Assembly: GCA_963734725.1 (NCBI GenBank)
Contig: CAVTIX010000018.1
Span: 124,001-188,000 of the forward strand
Length of the DNA: 64,000 bases
Direction: 5' to 3'
Source: DASXKD01 sp963734725
GTDB taxonomy: Bacteria > Actinomycetota > Actinomycetes > Streptosporangiales > Streptosporangiaceae
Shown: piece after piece, positions 26,729 to 35,695 of the stretch
Layout: each line of letters opens with the position of its first letter
How positions within the stretch are numbered: the stretch's first letter is position 1
Program-made: the position numbers and the translations under genes
The notes under the pieces: generated by a model
What the model was told of the DNA's origin: nothing
What the model saw: only the letters and a program-made list of their open reading frames with translations
Database searches by the model: none

Positions 26729-26803
26729 GCCCCCGTAGCCCAAGGGGAAGAGGCCGGCCCCCTAAAAGGGTCCCCAGTGTCGGTTCGACTCCGACCGGGG
26801 GCA
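26729..26803 (+). tRNA. Class I tRNA with anticodon loop CCTAAAA (predicted anticodon UAA)
   Basis: A full cloverleaf folds. The acceptor stem GCCCCCG/CGGGGGC is at 26729-26735/26796-26802. The D-stem GCC/GGC is at 26738-26740/26752-26754. The anticodon stem GGCCC/GGGTC is at 26756-26760/26768-26772. The T-stem GTCGG/CCGAC is at 26779-26783/26791-26795 with loop TTCGACT. The discriminator is A26803 and CCA is not encoded. By standard numbering the loop reads C32 C33 U34 A35 A36 A37 A38, giving anticodon UAA (UUA, leucine). The variable region is only 6 nt, not the long arm of normal tRNA-Leu, and U33 is replaced by C. It may be a divergent isoacceptor, a non-decoding tRNA or a pseudogene. Confidence 0.72.
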
Positions 26804-27212
26804 CGCCGGCCGTGCCTGCGAGGGCCCCAGTCTTGACGCCCGGCGCATGGTTCATGTGCAGGCAGCGCCGCCGCTAGGACCGTGGTGTCGCAGGTCCCGG
26901 GGCCCCAGGCGGGCGATCACTTTCCCATTCCGGCTGGCTGTTGATCCCCTATTCCGGACCGGCCTGCGGGATCATGGGGGACTGCGCAGGTGCACCTGGT
27001 CATGGGCAGAACGCGCCCGGATCTGCTTTCGATCTGCCGAAGCAGGCGTAGGTCCGGCTGACTGAACGAACAATAAGAGTGTGCCGCTGCCCGTTACACA
27101 TGCGCCGAGATCTACCGTGGCAGCGGCTTGGGCGATAAAAGATACGCGCGGCGGCGGTCAGCCGGTCAGGTCCGGGCCCATGCCGGTGATGGTGGCCGGT
27201 GCGATGGCCGGT
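26804..27212. other. Gene-free interval after the tRNA
   Basis: About 410 bp without a credible gene. No integrase, direct repeat of the tRNA 3' end or other attachment signature is visible. Short open frames here lack ribosome sites and family features. Confidence 0.4.
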
Positions 27213-27623
27213 TCAGCCGCTCGCGTCCGGGCCCGCGCGGGTGATAGCGATCCGTGCAATCACCCGCTGGTCGCGCACCATGGCGGCGCGGTAGTCGTCC
27301 CAGTCCGGGTGCTCGCCGGAGATACGCCGGTAATACTCCACGAGCAAGTCCATGGCATCGGGCAGCGGGATGATCTCCACGTCGCCCTCGACCTGGACCC
27401 ACTCGCCGAAGAAGTTGTCGGTGAAGACGCACAGCGAAGCCTGCGGGCGCCGCCGCAGGTTCCGCGTCTTGAGTGCCGTCTCCCGGGTGCTGATCAGCAC
27501 CCGGTTTTCGTCGTCCACCGTGCACGTGACCGGGGACAGCTGCGGCCGGCCATCGGACCGTGAGGTGGCCAGGACTGCCCGGTGATGGGCTCGCAGGAAG
27601 TCCGCGGCCCGTCCGGTATCCAT
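27213..27623 (-). CDS. PPOX-class (pyridoxamine oxidase-like split-barrel) oxidoreductase
   Basis: A 136-residue split-barrel protein: DFLRAHHRAVLATSRSDGRP, then VTCTVDDENRVLISTRETALKTRNLRRRP and WVQVEGDVEIIPLPDAMDLL. The length and pattern match actinobacterial PPOX enzymes that bind F420 or FMN; the cofactor is not certain. ATG 27623 follows the DUF4287 stop by a single base, so the two are one transcription unit. Confidence 0.88.
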   Translation of the reverse strand: MDTGRAADFLRAHHRAVLATSRSDGRPQLSPVTCTVDDENRVLISTRETALKTRNLRRRPQASLCVFTDNFFGEWVQVEGDVEIIPLPDAMDLLVEYYRRISGEHPDWDDYRAAMVRDQRVIARIAITRAGPDASG

Positions 27624-27624
27624 G

Positions 27625-27858
27625 TCAGAAGCTGTTGAGCCTGGTCCGCCGGCGCACCTCGTACTCGTGCACGATGGCGCTGGCGTAACCGTGGGTGAGC
27701 CCGTGCTCATCGGCCAGCCAGTGCGCTCGCTCCTCGCAGCGCAGGAAGGCGGGACCGGATTCCAGGCTTGCGAACCACTCCGGGAGTTCTCGTCCGGTGA
27801 CGGACGGGATGCGCGCGATCAGGTTCTTATGCGTTTCCAGGGAGTGGTTCAGAGTCAA
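27625..27858 (-). CDS. DUF4287 protein
   Basis: A 77-residue protein that is almost exactly one DUF4287 domain: HKNLIARIPSVTGRELPEWF, then EERAHWLADEHGLTHGYASA and IVHEYEVRRR. Start TTG 27858 is set by GGAGG 6 bp upstream; the open frame continues upstream but without domain features. Function is unknown. It is co-operonic with the PPOX gene. Confidence 0.85.
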   Translation of the reverse strand: MTLNHSLETHKNLIARIPSVTGRELPEWFASLESGPAFLRCEERAHWLADEHGLTHGYASAIVHEYEVRRRTRLNSF

Positions 27859-28044
27859 CTGGCACCTCCGGGGGGCGACTCCTGCTTCTGTTGAGACTGC
27901 ATCACGCCCGCGCTCCTGGCAACCCCTCGGAGCCGACTTCGAGTAAACGTGGAGGCGCCTTACCGGAAACCGGCGCCCCCCCGAGGTGACCTGGAGTGGT
28001 TCCGCGGGGGAACGACGTGCGGCCAGCGAGGACACCGAGGACAG

Positions 28045-28109
28045 CCAGGCGGGCGCAATCAGGACGCCCAGGCGGGCGCAATCAGGACGCCCAGGCGGGC
28101 AGATCAGGA
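28045..28109. repeat. 23-bp tandem repeat, 2.8 units, at the 3' end of the thiolase gene
   Basis: CCAGGCGGGCGCAATCAGG followed by ACGC begins at 28045, 28068 and, truncated, 28091. The period is 23 bp, the same as the unrelated repeat before eno. The last unit covers the thiolase stop codon (28104-28106). Confidence 0.85.
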
Positions 28110-29324
28110 CAGCCGCTCGACCACCATGGCCATGCCCTGGCCGCCGCCCACGCACATCGTCTCCAGGCCGAACGTCTTGTCGTGGAACTGGAGGCTGTTC
28201 AGCAGCGTCGAGGTGATCCGCGCCCCGGTCATGCCGAACGGGTGCCCGACCGCGATCGCCCCGCCGTTGACGTTCAGCTTGTCGATGTCGATCCCGATCT
28301 CCTGGTAGGACGGGATCACCTGGGCGGCGAACGCCTCGTTGATCTCGACGAGGTCGATGTCGTCGATGGTCATCCCCGCCCGCGTCAGCGCCTGCTTGGA
28401 CGCCTCCACCGGGCCGAGCCCCATGATCTCCGGGGACAGCGCCGACACCCCGGTGGACACGATCCGCGCCAGCGGCGTGATGCCGAGGTCGGCCGCCTTG
28501 CGGTCACTCATGATCACCACGGCCGCGGCGCCGTCGTTGAGCGGGCAGCAGTTGCCCGCGGTGACCGTGCCGTCCGGGCGGAACACCGGCTGCAGCGTCG
28601 CCACCTTCTCCAGCGTGGTGCCAGCCCGGGGGCCGTCGTCGGCGGTGACCACCGTGCCGTCCGGCAGGGTCAGCGGCGTAATGTCGCGCTGCCAGAAGCC
28701 GTTGGCCAGTGCCTTCTCCGCGAGGTTCTGCGACCGCACGCCGAACTCGTCCTGCGCCTGCCGGGTGATGCCGCGCAACTGCGCCACGTTCTCCGCGGTC
28801 TGGCCCATCGCCATGTACACGTCGGGGATCTCGCCGTCCTCGCGCGGGTCGTGCCAGTCGGGTGCGCCCGCGCCGGAGCGGACCGTGGTGCGCTCTTGCG
28901 CCCCGGCGAAGACCGGGTTCTGCGTGTCCGGCCAGCTGTCGCTGCTGCCCTTCGCGTACCTGCTCACGCACTCGACGCCTGCCGATAGGAACGCATCTCC
29001 CTCGCCGGCCTTGATGGCGTGGAACGCCATCCTGGTGGTCTGCAGCGAGGACGAGCAGTACCTGGTGATTGTGGCGCCCGGCAGGTGGTCGTAGCCCATC
29101 ATGATCGCCACCACCCGGGCCATGTTGAAGCCCTGCTCGCCGCCGGGCAGCCCGCAGCCGAGCATCAGGTCGCTGATGTCGGCCGGGTCGAGCTGAGGGA
29201 CCTTGGCCAGCGCCGCGGCGACCATCTGCTGGACCGCGTCGTCGGGCCGGATGGTGGTGAGCGATCCCTTAAATGCCCTGCCGATGGGGGACCTGGCGGT
29301 TGCGACGATCACTGCCTCGGGCAT
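28104..29324 (-). CDS. fadA: Acetyl-CoA C-acyltransferase (thiolase, FadA family)
   Basis: A 406-residue thiolase for the last step of fatty acid beta-oxidation or for acetoacetyl-CoA metabolism. The nucleophile is C90 in TRYCSSSLQTT, the His motif is GHPFGMTGAR, and the second Cys is in ETMCVGGGQGMAM near the end. NEAFAAQ is present. A fadA-type gene near cbs is conserved in mycobacteria. The stop sits in the 23-bp repeat. Confidence 0.95.
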   Translation of the reverse strand: MPEAVIVATARSPIGRAFKGSLTTIRPDDAVQQMVAAALAKVPQLDPADISDLMLGCGLPGGEQGFNMARVVAIMMGYDHLPGATITRYCSSSLQTTRMAFHAIKAGEGDAFLSAGVECVSRYAKGSSDSWPDTQNPVFAGAQERTTVRSGAGAPDWHDPREDGEIPDVYMAMGQTAENVAQLRGITRQAQDEFGVRSQNLAEKALANGFWQRDITPLTLPDGTVVTADDGPRAGTTLEKVATLQPVFRPDGTVTAGNCCPLNDGAAAVVIMSDRKAADLGITPLARIVSTGVSALSPEIMGLGPVEASKQALTRAGMTIDDIDLVEINEAFAAQVIPSYQEIGIDIDKLNVNGGAIAVGHPFGMTGARITSTLLNSLQFHDKTFGLETMCVGGGQGMAMVVERLS

Positions 29325-29638
29325 AGCTGCTCCCTCGGATTCGCTCGGGCTACTGGTCAGTAGCTTATGTCAGCGTCCCACCCCGGCCAATTGTTCCCGG
29401 CCTGCTTCATGATCATGGCGACAGGGTGCCCGCCGCGGGAACCGGGCCAGGCGACGGCGGGCGTGGGATAGCGTCTGTGCAGCAAGAGTGGCAGGGACAG
29501 CGCCGTCCCGGGACACAGCGCCTCGCTACGGCTGATGGGGCCGGGCGGCACGGCTGCCCGGTCGGCACAGTTGCCCGGCCGGGATTGCTGCCCGGCCGGG
29601 ATTGCTGCCCGGTCGGCCGGTGCTCAGGGAGGTGGCTG
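29325..29638. other. Intergenic region between divergent fadA and cbs with short repeats
   Basis: No gene is supported. It holds a palindrome TCATGATCATG near 29407-29417, resembling one end of the 46-bp repeats, and two tandem copies of a 17-bp unit GCCCGGCCGGGATTGCT at 29573-29589 and 29590-29606 just before the cbs ribosome site. These could be leader structures or operators for the transsulfuration operon. Confidence 0.45.
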
Positions 29639-29641
29639 GTG

Positions 29642-31027
29642 ATGCAGGTCCACGACTCGCTGATCGAGCTTGTCGGGAACACGCCGCTGGTCCGGCTGCG
29701 CCGGGTCACCCAGGACTTGGGCGCCGGGCCGCCCGCCGTGCTGGCCAAGGTCGAGTACTTCAACCCCGGCGGCTCGGTGAAGGACCGGATCGCGTTGCGC
29801 ATGGTCGAGGCCGCCGAAAGGTCGGGACAGCTCCGCCCCGGCGGGACGATCATCGAGCCGACCTCGGGCAACACCGGCGTGGGCCTGGCCATCGTGGCGG
29901 CCGAGAAGGGGTACCGTTGCCTTTTCGTGTGCCCGGACAAGGTCGGACAGGACAAGATCAGCGTGCTGCGCGCCTACGGGGCCGAGGTCGTCGTCTGCCC
30001 GGGCGCGGTGGCGCCGGACCACCCCGAGTCCTACTACTCGGTTTCCACCAGGCTGGCCCGCGAGACGCCCGGCGGGTGGAAACCCGACCAGTACGCCAAC
30101 CCGGAGAACCCCGCGTCGCACTACCATTCCACTGGGCCGGAGATCTGGGCGCAGACCGAGGGGAAGGTCACCCACTTCGTGGCCGGGATCGGCACCGGCG
30201 GCACGATCAGCGGCGCCGGGCGGTACCTCAAAGAGGTGTCGGGCGGGGCGGTACAGGTGATCGGCGCCGACCCGGAGGGCTCGGTGTACTCGGGCGGCAG
30301 CGGCCGCCCCTACCTGGTCGAGGGCGTGGGCGAGGACATCTGGCCGGAAACCTTTGACCGGGACATCTGCGACCAGGTCATCGCGGTCAGCGATGCCGAC
30401 TCGTTCCTCATGACGCGCCGGCTCGCCCGGGAGGAAGGCCTGCTCACCGGCGGCTCCTGCGGGCTCGCCGTGGCCGCCGCGCTGCGCGCCGCGGCCAGCG
30501 CCGGCGCCGACGGCGTGATCGTGGTGCTGCTGCCCGACGGCGGGCGCGGCTACCTGTCCAAGATCTTCAACGACGAGTGGATGGCCGACTACGGGTTCCT
30601 CACCGAGCAGACCACCGAGCCCAAGATCGCCGATGTGCTCGCCCGCAAGCAGGTCGGCCTGCCAGTCTTCGTGCATGCCCATCCGGACGAGACGGTCGCC
30701 GCGGCGATCGGCATCCTCCGTGAGTACAACGTGTCCCAGCTTCCAGTGATGAAGGAGGAACCGCCGGTCATGGTGGCGGAGGTAATCGGCTCGGTGGTGG
30801 AGCGGGACCTGCTCGATGCGCTGGTCTCCGGCCGGGCCAATCCCAAGGATCCGGTCGCCGCGCACATGTCCGCGCCGCTGCCCATGGTCGGCTCCGGCGA
30901 GGAGGTCAGCAAGGCCGTCGAGGCGCTGGAGAAGGCGGGGGCGGCCGTGGTCCTGGTGGATGGCCGCCCGGCCGGCATGATCACCCCGCAGGACGTCCTG
31001 GCCTTCCTGGCCGGCGGTGCGTCATGA
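29642..31027 (+). CDS. cbs: Cystathionine beta-synthase
   Basis: A 461-residue PLP enzyme joining homocysteine and serine in transsulfuration. PLP lysine K47 is in NPGGSVKDRI, the phosphate loop is EPTSGNTGVGLA, and GTGGTISGAGRYLKE follows. Residues about 330-460 form paired CBS regulatory domains (HAHPDETVAAAIGILREYNV and a second ending in GMITPQDVLAFL). No heme-binding N-terminus is present. ATG 29642, or the GTG just before it, follows GGGAGG. The stop overlaps the next gene (ATGA). Confidence 0.95.
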   Translation: MQVHDSLIELVGNTPLVRLRRVTQDLGAGPPAVLAKVEYFNPGGSVKDRIALRMVEAAERSGQLRPGGTIIEPTSGNTGVGLAIVAAEKGYRCLFVCPDKVGQDKISVLRAYGAEVVVCPGAVAPDHPESYYSVSTRLARETPGGWKPDQYANPENPASHYHSTGPEIWAQTEGKVTHFVAGIGTGGTISGAGRYLKEVSGGAVQVIGADPEGSVYSGGSGRPYLVEGVGEDIWPETFDRDICDQVIAVSDADSFLMTRRLAREEGLLTGGSCGLAVAAALRAAASAGADGVIVVLLPDGGRGYLSKIFNDEWMADYGFLTEQTTEPKIADVLARKQVGLPVFVHAHPDETVAAAIGILREYNVSQLPVMKEEPPVMVAEVIGSVVERDLLDALVSGRANPKDPVAAHMSAPLPMVGSGEEVSKAVEALEKAGAAVVLVDGRPAGMITPQDVLAFLAGGAS

Positions 31028-32205
31028 CCGGCGGGACCGCCCGAACCGGCGAGACGGGCCGGGCCCGCGGCGGGTTTGAAACGCTGGCGATCCACGCTGG
31101 GCAGGATCCGGACCCGGTGACCGGCGCCGTGGTGCCGCCGATCTACCAAGTCTCCACCTACGCCCAGGACGGCGTCGGCAATCCCCGGGCCGGCTACGAG
31201 TACTCCCGGACCATGAACCCGACCAGGACCGCGCTGGAGGAGTGCCTGGCTGCGCTGGAGGGCGGGACCAGGGCACTCGCCTTTGCCTCCGGCATGGCGG
31301 CCGAGGACTGCCTGCTGCGCACCATCTGCCGCCCCGGCGACCATGTGCTCATCCCGCATGACGCCTACGGCGGGACCTACCGGCTCTTCGACAAGGTGCT
31401 CACGTCGTGGCAGGTGAGTTACCAGCCGGTGCCAGCGTCCGACCCGCAGGCCGTTAAGCATGCCTTGGAGCAGCGCCCGGCGCGCGCGGTGTGGGTGGAG
31501 ACGCCCACCAACCCGCTGCTGTCCATCGTGGACATCTCCGCCCTGGCCGCGGTGTGCGCGGACGCCGGCGCGCTGCTGGTGGTGGATAACACGTTCGCCT
31601 CGCCTTACCTGCAGAACCCGCTGGCGCTCGGCGCGGACGTGGTGGTCCACTCGACCACCAAGTACCTGGGCGGCCACTCCGATGTGGTGGGCGGCGCGGT
31701 GGTGGTGGCCGACGCCGGGCTCGGCGAGCGCCTGGCGTTTCAGCAGAACGCGACCGGCGCGGTCGCCGGGCCGTTCGACGCCTGGCTGACGTTGCGCGGC
31801 ATCAGGACGCTCCCGGTCCGGATGGACCGGCACAGTCATAACGCCCTGCGGGTGGCGGACATGCTTGCCGCGCATCCAGCGGTCACCGGGGTGCTCTACC
31901 CGGGGCTGCCCGGCCACCCCGGTCATGAGATCGCGGCCAAGCAGATGCGGGGGTTCGGCGGGATGGTGTCGTTCCGGGTGCGCGGTGGTGAGGAGGCGGC
32001 GGTCGCGGCGTGCGGGCGGACCAGGGTTTTCATCCTCGGGGAGTCCCTGGGCGGGGTGGAGTCGCTGATCGAGCACCCGGGCCGGATGACGCACGCCTCG
32101 GCGGCCGGGTCGCCGCTAGAGGTCCCGGCCGACCTCATCCGCCTCTCGGTGGGTATCGAGTCCGGCGACGACCTGCTCGAAGACCTCCGCTCGGCGCTGA
32201 GCTGA
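31024..32205 (+). CDS. metB: Cystathionine gamma-synthase/lyase
   Basis: A 393-residue Cys/Met-metabolism PLP enzyme. It shows GFETLAIHAGQDPDP, YEYSRTMNPTR, ALEGGTRALAFASGMAA and the PLP lysine in HSTTKYLGGHSDVVGG. Synthase and lyase cannot be separated by sequence alone. Its 4-bp overlap with cbs makes the reverse pathway (homocysteine to cysteine) likely, as for the mycobacterial pair. Confidence 0.94.
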   Translation: MTGGTARTGETGRARGGFETLAIHAGQDPDPVTGAVVPPIYQVSTYAQDGVGNPRAGYEYSRTMNPTRTALEECLAALEGGTRALAFASGMAAEDCLLRTICRPGDHVLIPHDAYGGTYRLFDKVLTSWQVSYQPVPASDPQAVKHALEQRPARAVWVETPTNPLLSIVDISALAAVCADAGALLVVDNTFASPYLQNPLALGADVVVHSTTKYLGGHSDVVGGAVVVADAGLGERLAFQQNATGAVAGPFDAWLTLRGIRTLPVRMDRHSHNALRVADMLAAHPAVTGVLYPGLPGHPGHEIAAKQMRGFGGMVSFRVRGGEEAAVAACGRTRVFILGESLGGVESLIEHPGRMTHASAAGSPLEVPADLIRLSVGIESGDDLLEDLRSALS

Positions 32206-32303
32206 TCTGGGGAGCGACCCCTGGCGTAATGGCCCCGCGGCTTCGTTGCGGCTGTTGGCCCTGCCGGCTGGGGTGCGGGCGCGCCGGAAGACCGGCGGCG
32301 AGG

Positions 32304-32909
32304 TCAGGAGTTCCAGATCATGAGCACCAGGATGACCAGCCAGATCAGCGTGACGATGCCGGCCAGGGAGGCGATGCGGCCGCGTTCCACCGACGCCGCG
32401 TGGACCGGCGTCGCGACCGGGATGGCCTGGGCGTCGGGCGCGTCGTCGTGACCGTCGCGGGCGGCCGCGGCGGGCGCGGCGCCCTTAGCGCCGGCGGGGT
32501 TCGCGGTGGTCAGCGCCTCGCGCTCGCTCGCCGTTTCCAGCGCGACGACGGCCCGCCGCTGGTCGCGCATGATGAGCACGAGCAGGACCAGGGACACCAC
32601 GAACAACGTCATCGCCGTGGTGATCCACGAGGATGCCAGCTTGTGCAGCGACTGCGCGGCCACGATCCCGAAGGCGAGGACCCCCAGCGACGCGGTCCCG
32701 AAGATCCTGGTCGTCCGCAGCATGTACCTGAGCACGGCGACGTTGCGCGTCCTGATGTAACGCGGGGTGGACAGGATCGCAATGGTGACCGGCCCGATGG
32801 TGAAGATCACGAAGGCCACGTGCAGCCAGATCCACAGCCGGTCGGGGAACGAGGCGCCGGGGGCCGCAGCGGCGGCCGCTGTGACCTGGAGGCGACCGGT
32901 GAGGGGCAT
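32304..32909 (-). CDS. Integral membrane protein, DUF2269-like
   Basis: A 201-residue protein with four main TM helices: LWIWLHVAFVIFTIGPVTIA, FGTASLGVLAFGIVAA, TTAMTLFVVSLVLLVLIM and a C-terminal one (LAGIVTLIWLVILVLMIW). Between the third and last is an Ala-rich cytoplasmic loop of about 60 residues. RYIRTRNVAVLRYMLRTTRIFG after the first TM resembles DUF2269 proteins. Function is unknown. Confidence 0.72.
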   Translation of the reverse strand: MPLTGRLQVTAAAAAAPGASFPDRLWIWLHVAFVIFTIGPVTIAILSTPRYIRTRNVAVLRYMLRTTRIFGTASLGVLAFGIVAAQSLHKLASSWITTAMTLFVVSLVLLVLIMRDQRRAVVALETASEREALTTANPAGAKGAAPAAAARDGHDDAPDAQAIPVATPVHAASVERGRIASLAGIVTLIWLVILVLMIWNS

Positions 32910-32939
32910 GCACCGATCCTAGGGGCCAGGACCGCGTAC

Positions 32940-32980
32940 AGCGATGATCCCCTGGCCCGGCGTGCCAGGGGATCATCGCT
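32940..32980 (-). terminator. Strong hairpin between two membrane-protein genes
   Basis: A perfect 17-bp inverted repeat, 32940-32956 and 32964-32980, with a 7-nt loop (arm AGCGATGATCCCCTGGC). It lies 40 bp after the stop of the small membrane gene and 30 bp before the start of the DUF2269-like gene, both on the minus strand. It is best read as the terminator of the former. Confidence 0.8.
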
Positions 32981-33020
32981 GCGCCGGCCGGATGCGGCCG
33001 GCCGGACTCCGGCCACGGAC

Positions 33021-33341
33021 TTAGGAGCGGCTGGAGGCGTCCACCGGATCGCGGCTGCCGTCCTCGGCCGAGCCCTTGTTGCTCCGGTTGACGAAGAAGG
33101 CGGCGACGAGGCAGATGACGGCGACCACGATGGCGCCGGCCCCGCGCAGGGAGCGCGTCGCGTTGGCCCGGGTCAGCGAGGCCGGCGGATGGGTGATCTT
33201 GCCGAGGAAGCTGGGCAGCGAATGCGCCGGCTCGATGAAGTAGATGATGCCGGCCACGATCGCCAGCACGGCGATCACCACCAGCACGATGGTAATGATC
33301 GTCTTGGCGGAAGACCGGCCAGACGCGCTCACAGAACTCAC
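33021..33341 (-). CDS. Small two-TM membrane protein
   Basis: A 106-residue protein starting at GTG 33341 behind AAGGAGG. TM helices are at about residues 14-36 (IITIVLVVIAVLAIVAGIIYF) and 68-86 (GAGAIVVAVICLVAAFFV), with an extracytoplasmic loop FIEPAHSLPSFLGK between. No characterised family is recognised, but such proteins are common in Streptosporangiales-type genomes. It ends at a strong terminator. Confidence 0.72.
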   Translation of the reverse strand: MSSVSASGRSSAKTIITIVLVVIAVLAIVAGIIYFIEPAHSLPSFLGKITHPPASLTRANATRSLRGAGAIVVAVICLVAAFFVNRSNKGSAEDGSRDPVDASSRS

Positions 33342-33472
33342 GTGTTCCTCCTTGACGGACGCGCGGGCCGCTCGGCCTTCCGCTGCACAGGCCCACTCAT
33401 CAGTTATGACTGCCGAACGTTACTACGGGCGGGGGATGTAAGGCGGGGGTCTGCAATGGTTCCCAGGTAAAT

Positions 33473-35488
33473 CTAGCGCCTGCCCTTCCGGCGGGTGCGC
33501 AAAAAGTCCCTTACAACATACTCGCCGAGCCGCTCGGGCTGCGCGTGGAGCACCCGCCCGCCGTTCCGCCTGGCGACTTCTTCGACAAATGTGGTCAAGC
33601 CTTCGTCATCGGCAAGCATGAAAATGTTAAGCGGCGCCCGTCGCCTGGTCATTTTGTCCACCTCGGCGAGGGTCAATTCCAGTGTTTCCGGCGCGGGCGG
33701 CCAGTCGAACCAATACTGTCCGTCCCGGCGCAGGTGGGCGGTGGGCTCACCGTCGGTGACGATGAGCACGACCGGGTCGTGCTCGGGGCGCTGGTCAAGG
33801 AAGCGCCCGGCCAGCACCAGCGCGTGGTGCAGGTTGGTGCCCTGCACCATGTCCCAGCCGAGCCCGGCCAGATCTGTCTCCCGCAGTTCCCGCGCGTAGT
33901 TGGAGAAGCCGATCACCTGCACCGCATCCTGCGGGTACCGGCTGCGTACCAGCGCGTGCAGGGCGAGCGCGGTCTGCTTGGCCACGCCCCAGGTGCCGCG
34001 CAGCGCCATCGAGTAGGACAGGTCCACGAGCAGGCACACCGCGGCGGCGCCGCGCCGCTCGGTCTCCTCGACCTCGAAGTCCTCCGGGGCCAGCCGCACC
34101 AGGGGGGCCCCGGCGCCCGGGGAGACGGCTGTGACGGGGCCTGGGCGGGCGGCGATCCGGTCGCGGACCGCGGCGCTGTCCCGCAGCAGCGCGTTGCGCA
34201 CGGTCACCGGGGTGTCGATCGCCTGCTCGTCGCCGAACTGCCACGGCCGGGTCGCCCCGGTGTACTCGCCGGCCTGGCCCGCGTCGCGCTGGTCGTGATC
34301 CCCGGAACGGCCCTCCGGCAGGTCAGCGAAGATCTTGCGCAGCGCGGTCTCGCCGAGCCGGCGCACCGCCTTGGGCGTGAGTTCGAGCCTGCCCGCGGTC
34401 CGCTGCAGGTAACCCTGCCGTTCCAGCTCCCGCTCGATCTGGCGCAGCGCCTCCATGTCGTCCACGGCCTGGCGGCCGAGGGAACGGCGGACCGCCTCTT
34501 CGTCGATGTCGTCCATGCGCGCGCCGGGGTAGTCCTGGCCCAGCGCTGCTTCCAGCTCGGCCAGGTCGGCCAGGTCAGCGATCGCGGTGGTCGCGTCGCC
34601 GAGCCCGAGCGGAGCGTCTCCCGTCATCGTCTCCTGCTGTCGGCCGCCGAGGTCGATGTCGGGGCGGCGGGCGCGCAGCGCGCCGGCGAGCCGGGCCATC
34701 TCCGCGGCCAGGCCGGCGTCGGCCAGCGCCTGATCCATCAGCCCGGCCAGCTCGTCCCGCTGCTCGGCCGACAGCGACGACAGCAGCCGCTGGGACGCCA
34801 TGGCCCGCTGGGCGAGCTGGTCCACCAGCTCCTCCAGATTGGCCGGCCGGTCCGGGAACATGTCCCCGTACCGCTCCATGAACGCGTCGAAGTCCTCCGG
34901 GGTGTGCTCGCCGCGCGCGTCCGCGTCCAGCATCTCGTTCAGCTCGGCCAGCATGTCCTTGACCCGCTGGAGAGCCTCTGGGTCGGGGCTGGACAGCGCC
35001 TCTTTCATGCCACGGAACTGGCTGTCCAGCACCTCCCGCCGGAGCAGGTCTTTAAGCTGCTCGAACGTCTCGCGCGCGGCGGCCGAGCGCCACGAGTAAT
35101 CGGCCAGGCGGCTGATCGCCTGCGCGGTGTCGGCCGGGAGCGAGTCAAGCTCCGCCTCCCGCATCCTGGCGTCATCGCTGGGGTCAGGAAACAACTCCGC
35201 CCGCTCCTGCCCGATCGCGGTGTCCAGCAGCGCCCGTGCCTGCTCCAGGATGCCGTCGAGGCGGCCGCGGCGGCGGATCTCCTCCCGCTGCTCACGCACC
35301 CGGCGCAGCATGTCATCCAGGCCCCGGCGGCCCTGCATGCCACGGCGGAGCAGCTCGCGCAGGGCGGTGCTCGGATCGGCGCCGGCGAGCACCGACTCGC
35401 CCAGCTCGTCCAGCGCGCGCCGGGCATCGTACGGCGGCGTGAGCGGGTCGGGCCCGCCGGTGTACTGGCCGTACCGGTAACCGGTCAC
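33473..35488 (-). CDS. VWA domain protein paired with MoxR-type ATPase
   Basis: A 671-residue protein. A long helical, charged N-terminal part (residues 1-430) is followed by a von Willebrand A domain with MIDAS motif D489-L-S-Y-S (CLLVDLSYSMAL), GTNLHHAL and VTDGEPTAH. VWA proteins of this kind act as substrate adaptors for MoxR/chelatase-like AAA ATPases. The partner ATPase lies directly upstream on the same strand (207 bp gap). The target complex is unknown. Confidence 0.9.
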   Translation of the reverse strand: MTGYRYGQYTGGPDPLTPPYDARRALDELGESVLAGADPSTALRELLRRGMQGRRGLDDMLRRVREQREEIRRRGRLDGILEQARALLDTAIGQERAELFPDPSDDARMREAELDSLPADTAQAISRLADYSWRSAAARETFEQLKDLLRREVLDSQFRGMKEALSSPDPEALQRVKDMLAELNEMLDADARGEHTPEDFDAFMERYGDMFPDRPANLEELVDQLAQRAMASQRLLSSLSAEQRDELAGLMDQALADAGLAAEMARLAGALRARRPDIDLGGRQQETMTGDAPLGLGDATTAIADLADLAELEAALGQDYPGARMDDIDEEAVRRSLGRQAVDDMEALRQIERELERQGYLQRTAGRLELTPKAVRRLGETALRKIFADLPEGRSGDHDQRDAGQAGEYTGATRPWQFGDEQAIDTPVTVRNALLRDSAAVRDRIAARPGPVTAVSPGAGAPLVRLAPEDFEVEETERRGAAAVCLLVDLSYSMALRGTWGVAKQTALALHALVRSRYPQDAVQVIGFSNYARELRETDLAGLGWDMVQGTNLHHALVLAGRFLDQRPEHDPVVLIVTDGEPTAHLRRDGQYWFDWPPAPETLELTLAEVDKMTRRRAPLNIFMLADDEGLTTFVEEVARRNGGRVLHAQPERLGEYVVRDFLRTRRKGRR

Positions 35489-35695
35489 GTCGTCACCCTC
35501 CGCTCATTGGCTCCCCTCGCGGGCGCTTCGCTGGCTTCGGGGGGCTGGTCCTCGCCGCCGGGACACCGCAACGGCGCCGGGGGCGGCGTCGTGCCGGAGG
35601 CGCGCTGACCAGCACCATGCGGCGTTCGGCCCGGCGGCTGCGGCGCGACAGCGACGCTCATCGGCCCTCCTCTGCCTCCGCGTTACCGTGGAAAC

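Noticed and set aside
26729..26867. The tRNA as attachment site of an integrated element.
   Set aside because: No integrase gene and no repeat of the tRNA 3' end are found in the following sequence.
29405..29420. Third copy of the 46-bp palindromic repeat at the TCATGATCATG site.
   Set aside because: Only the palindromic end is present; there is no second end at the expected distance.
35489..35695. Small genes between the VWA and MoxR genes.
   Set aside because: Candidate frames are short, Arg-rich and overlap known coding ends; nothing but a spacer is supported.
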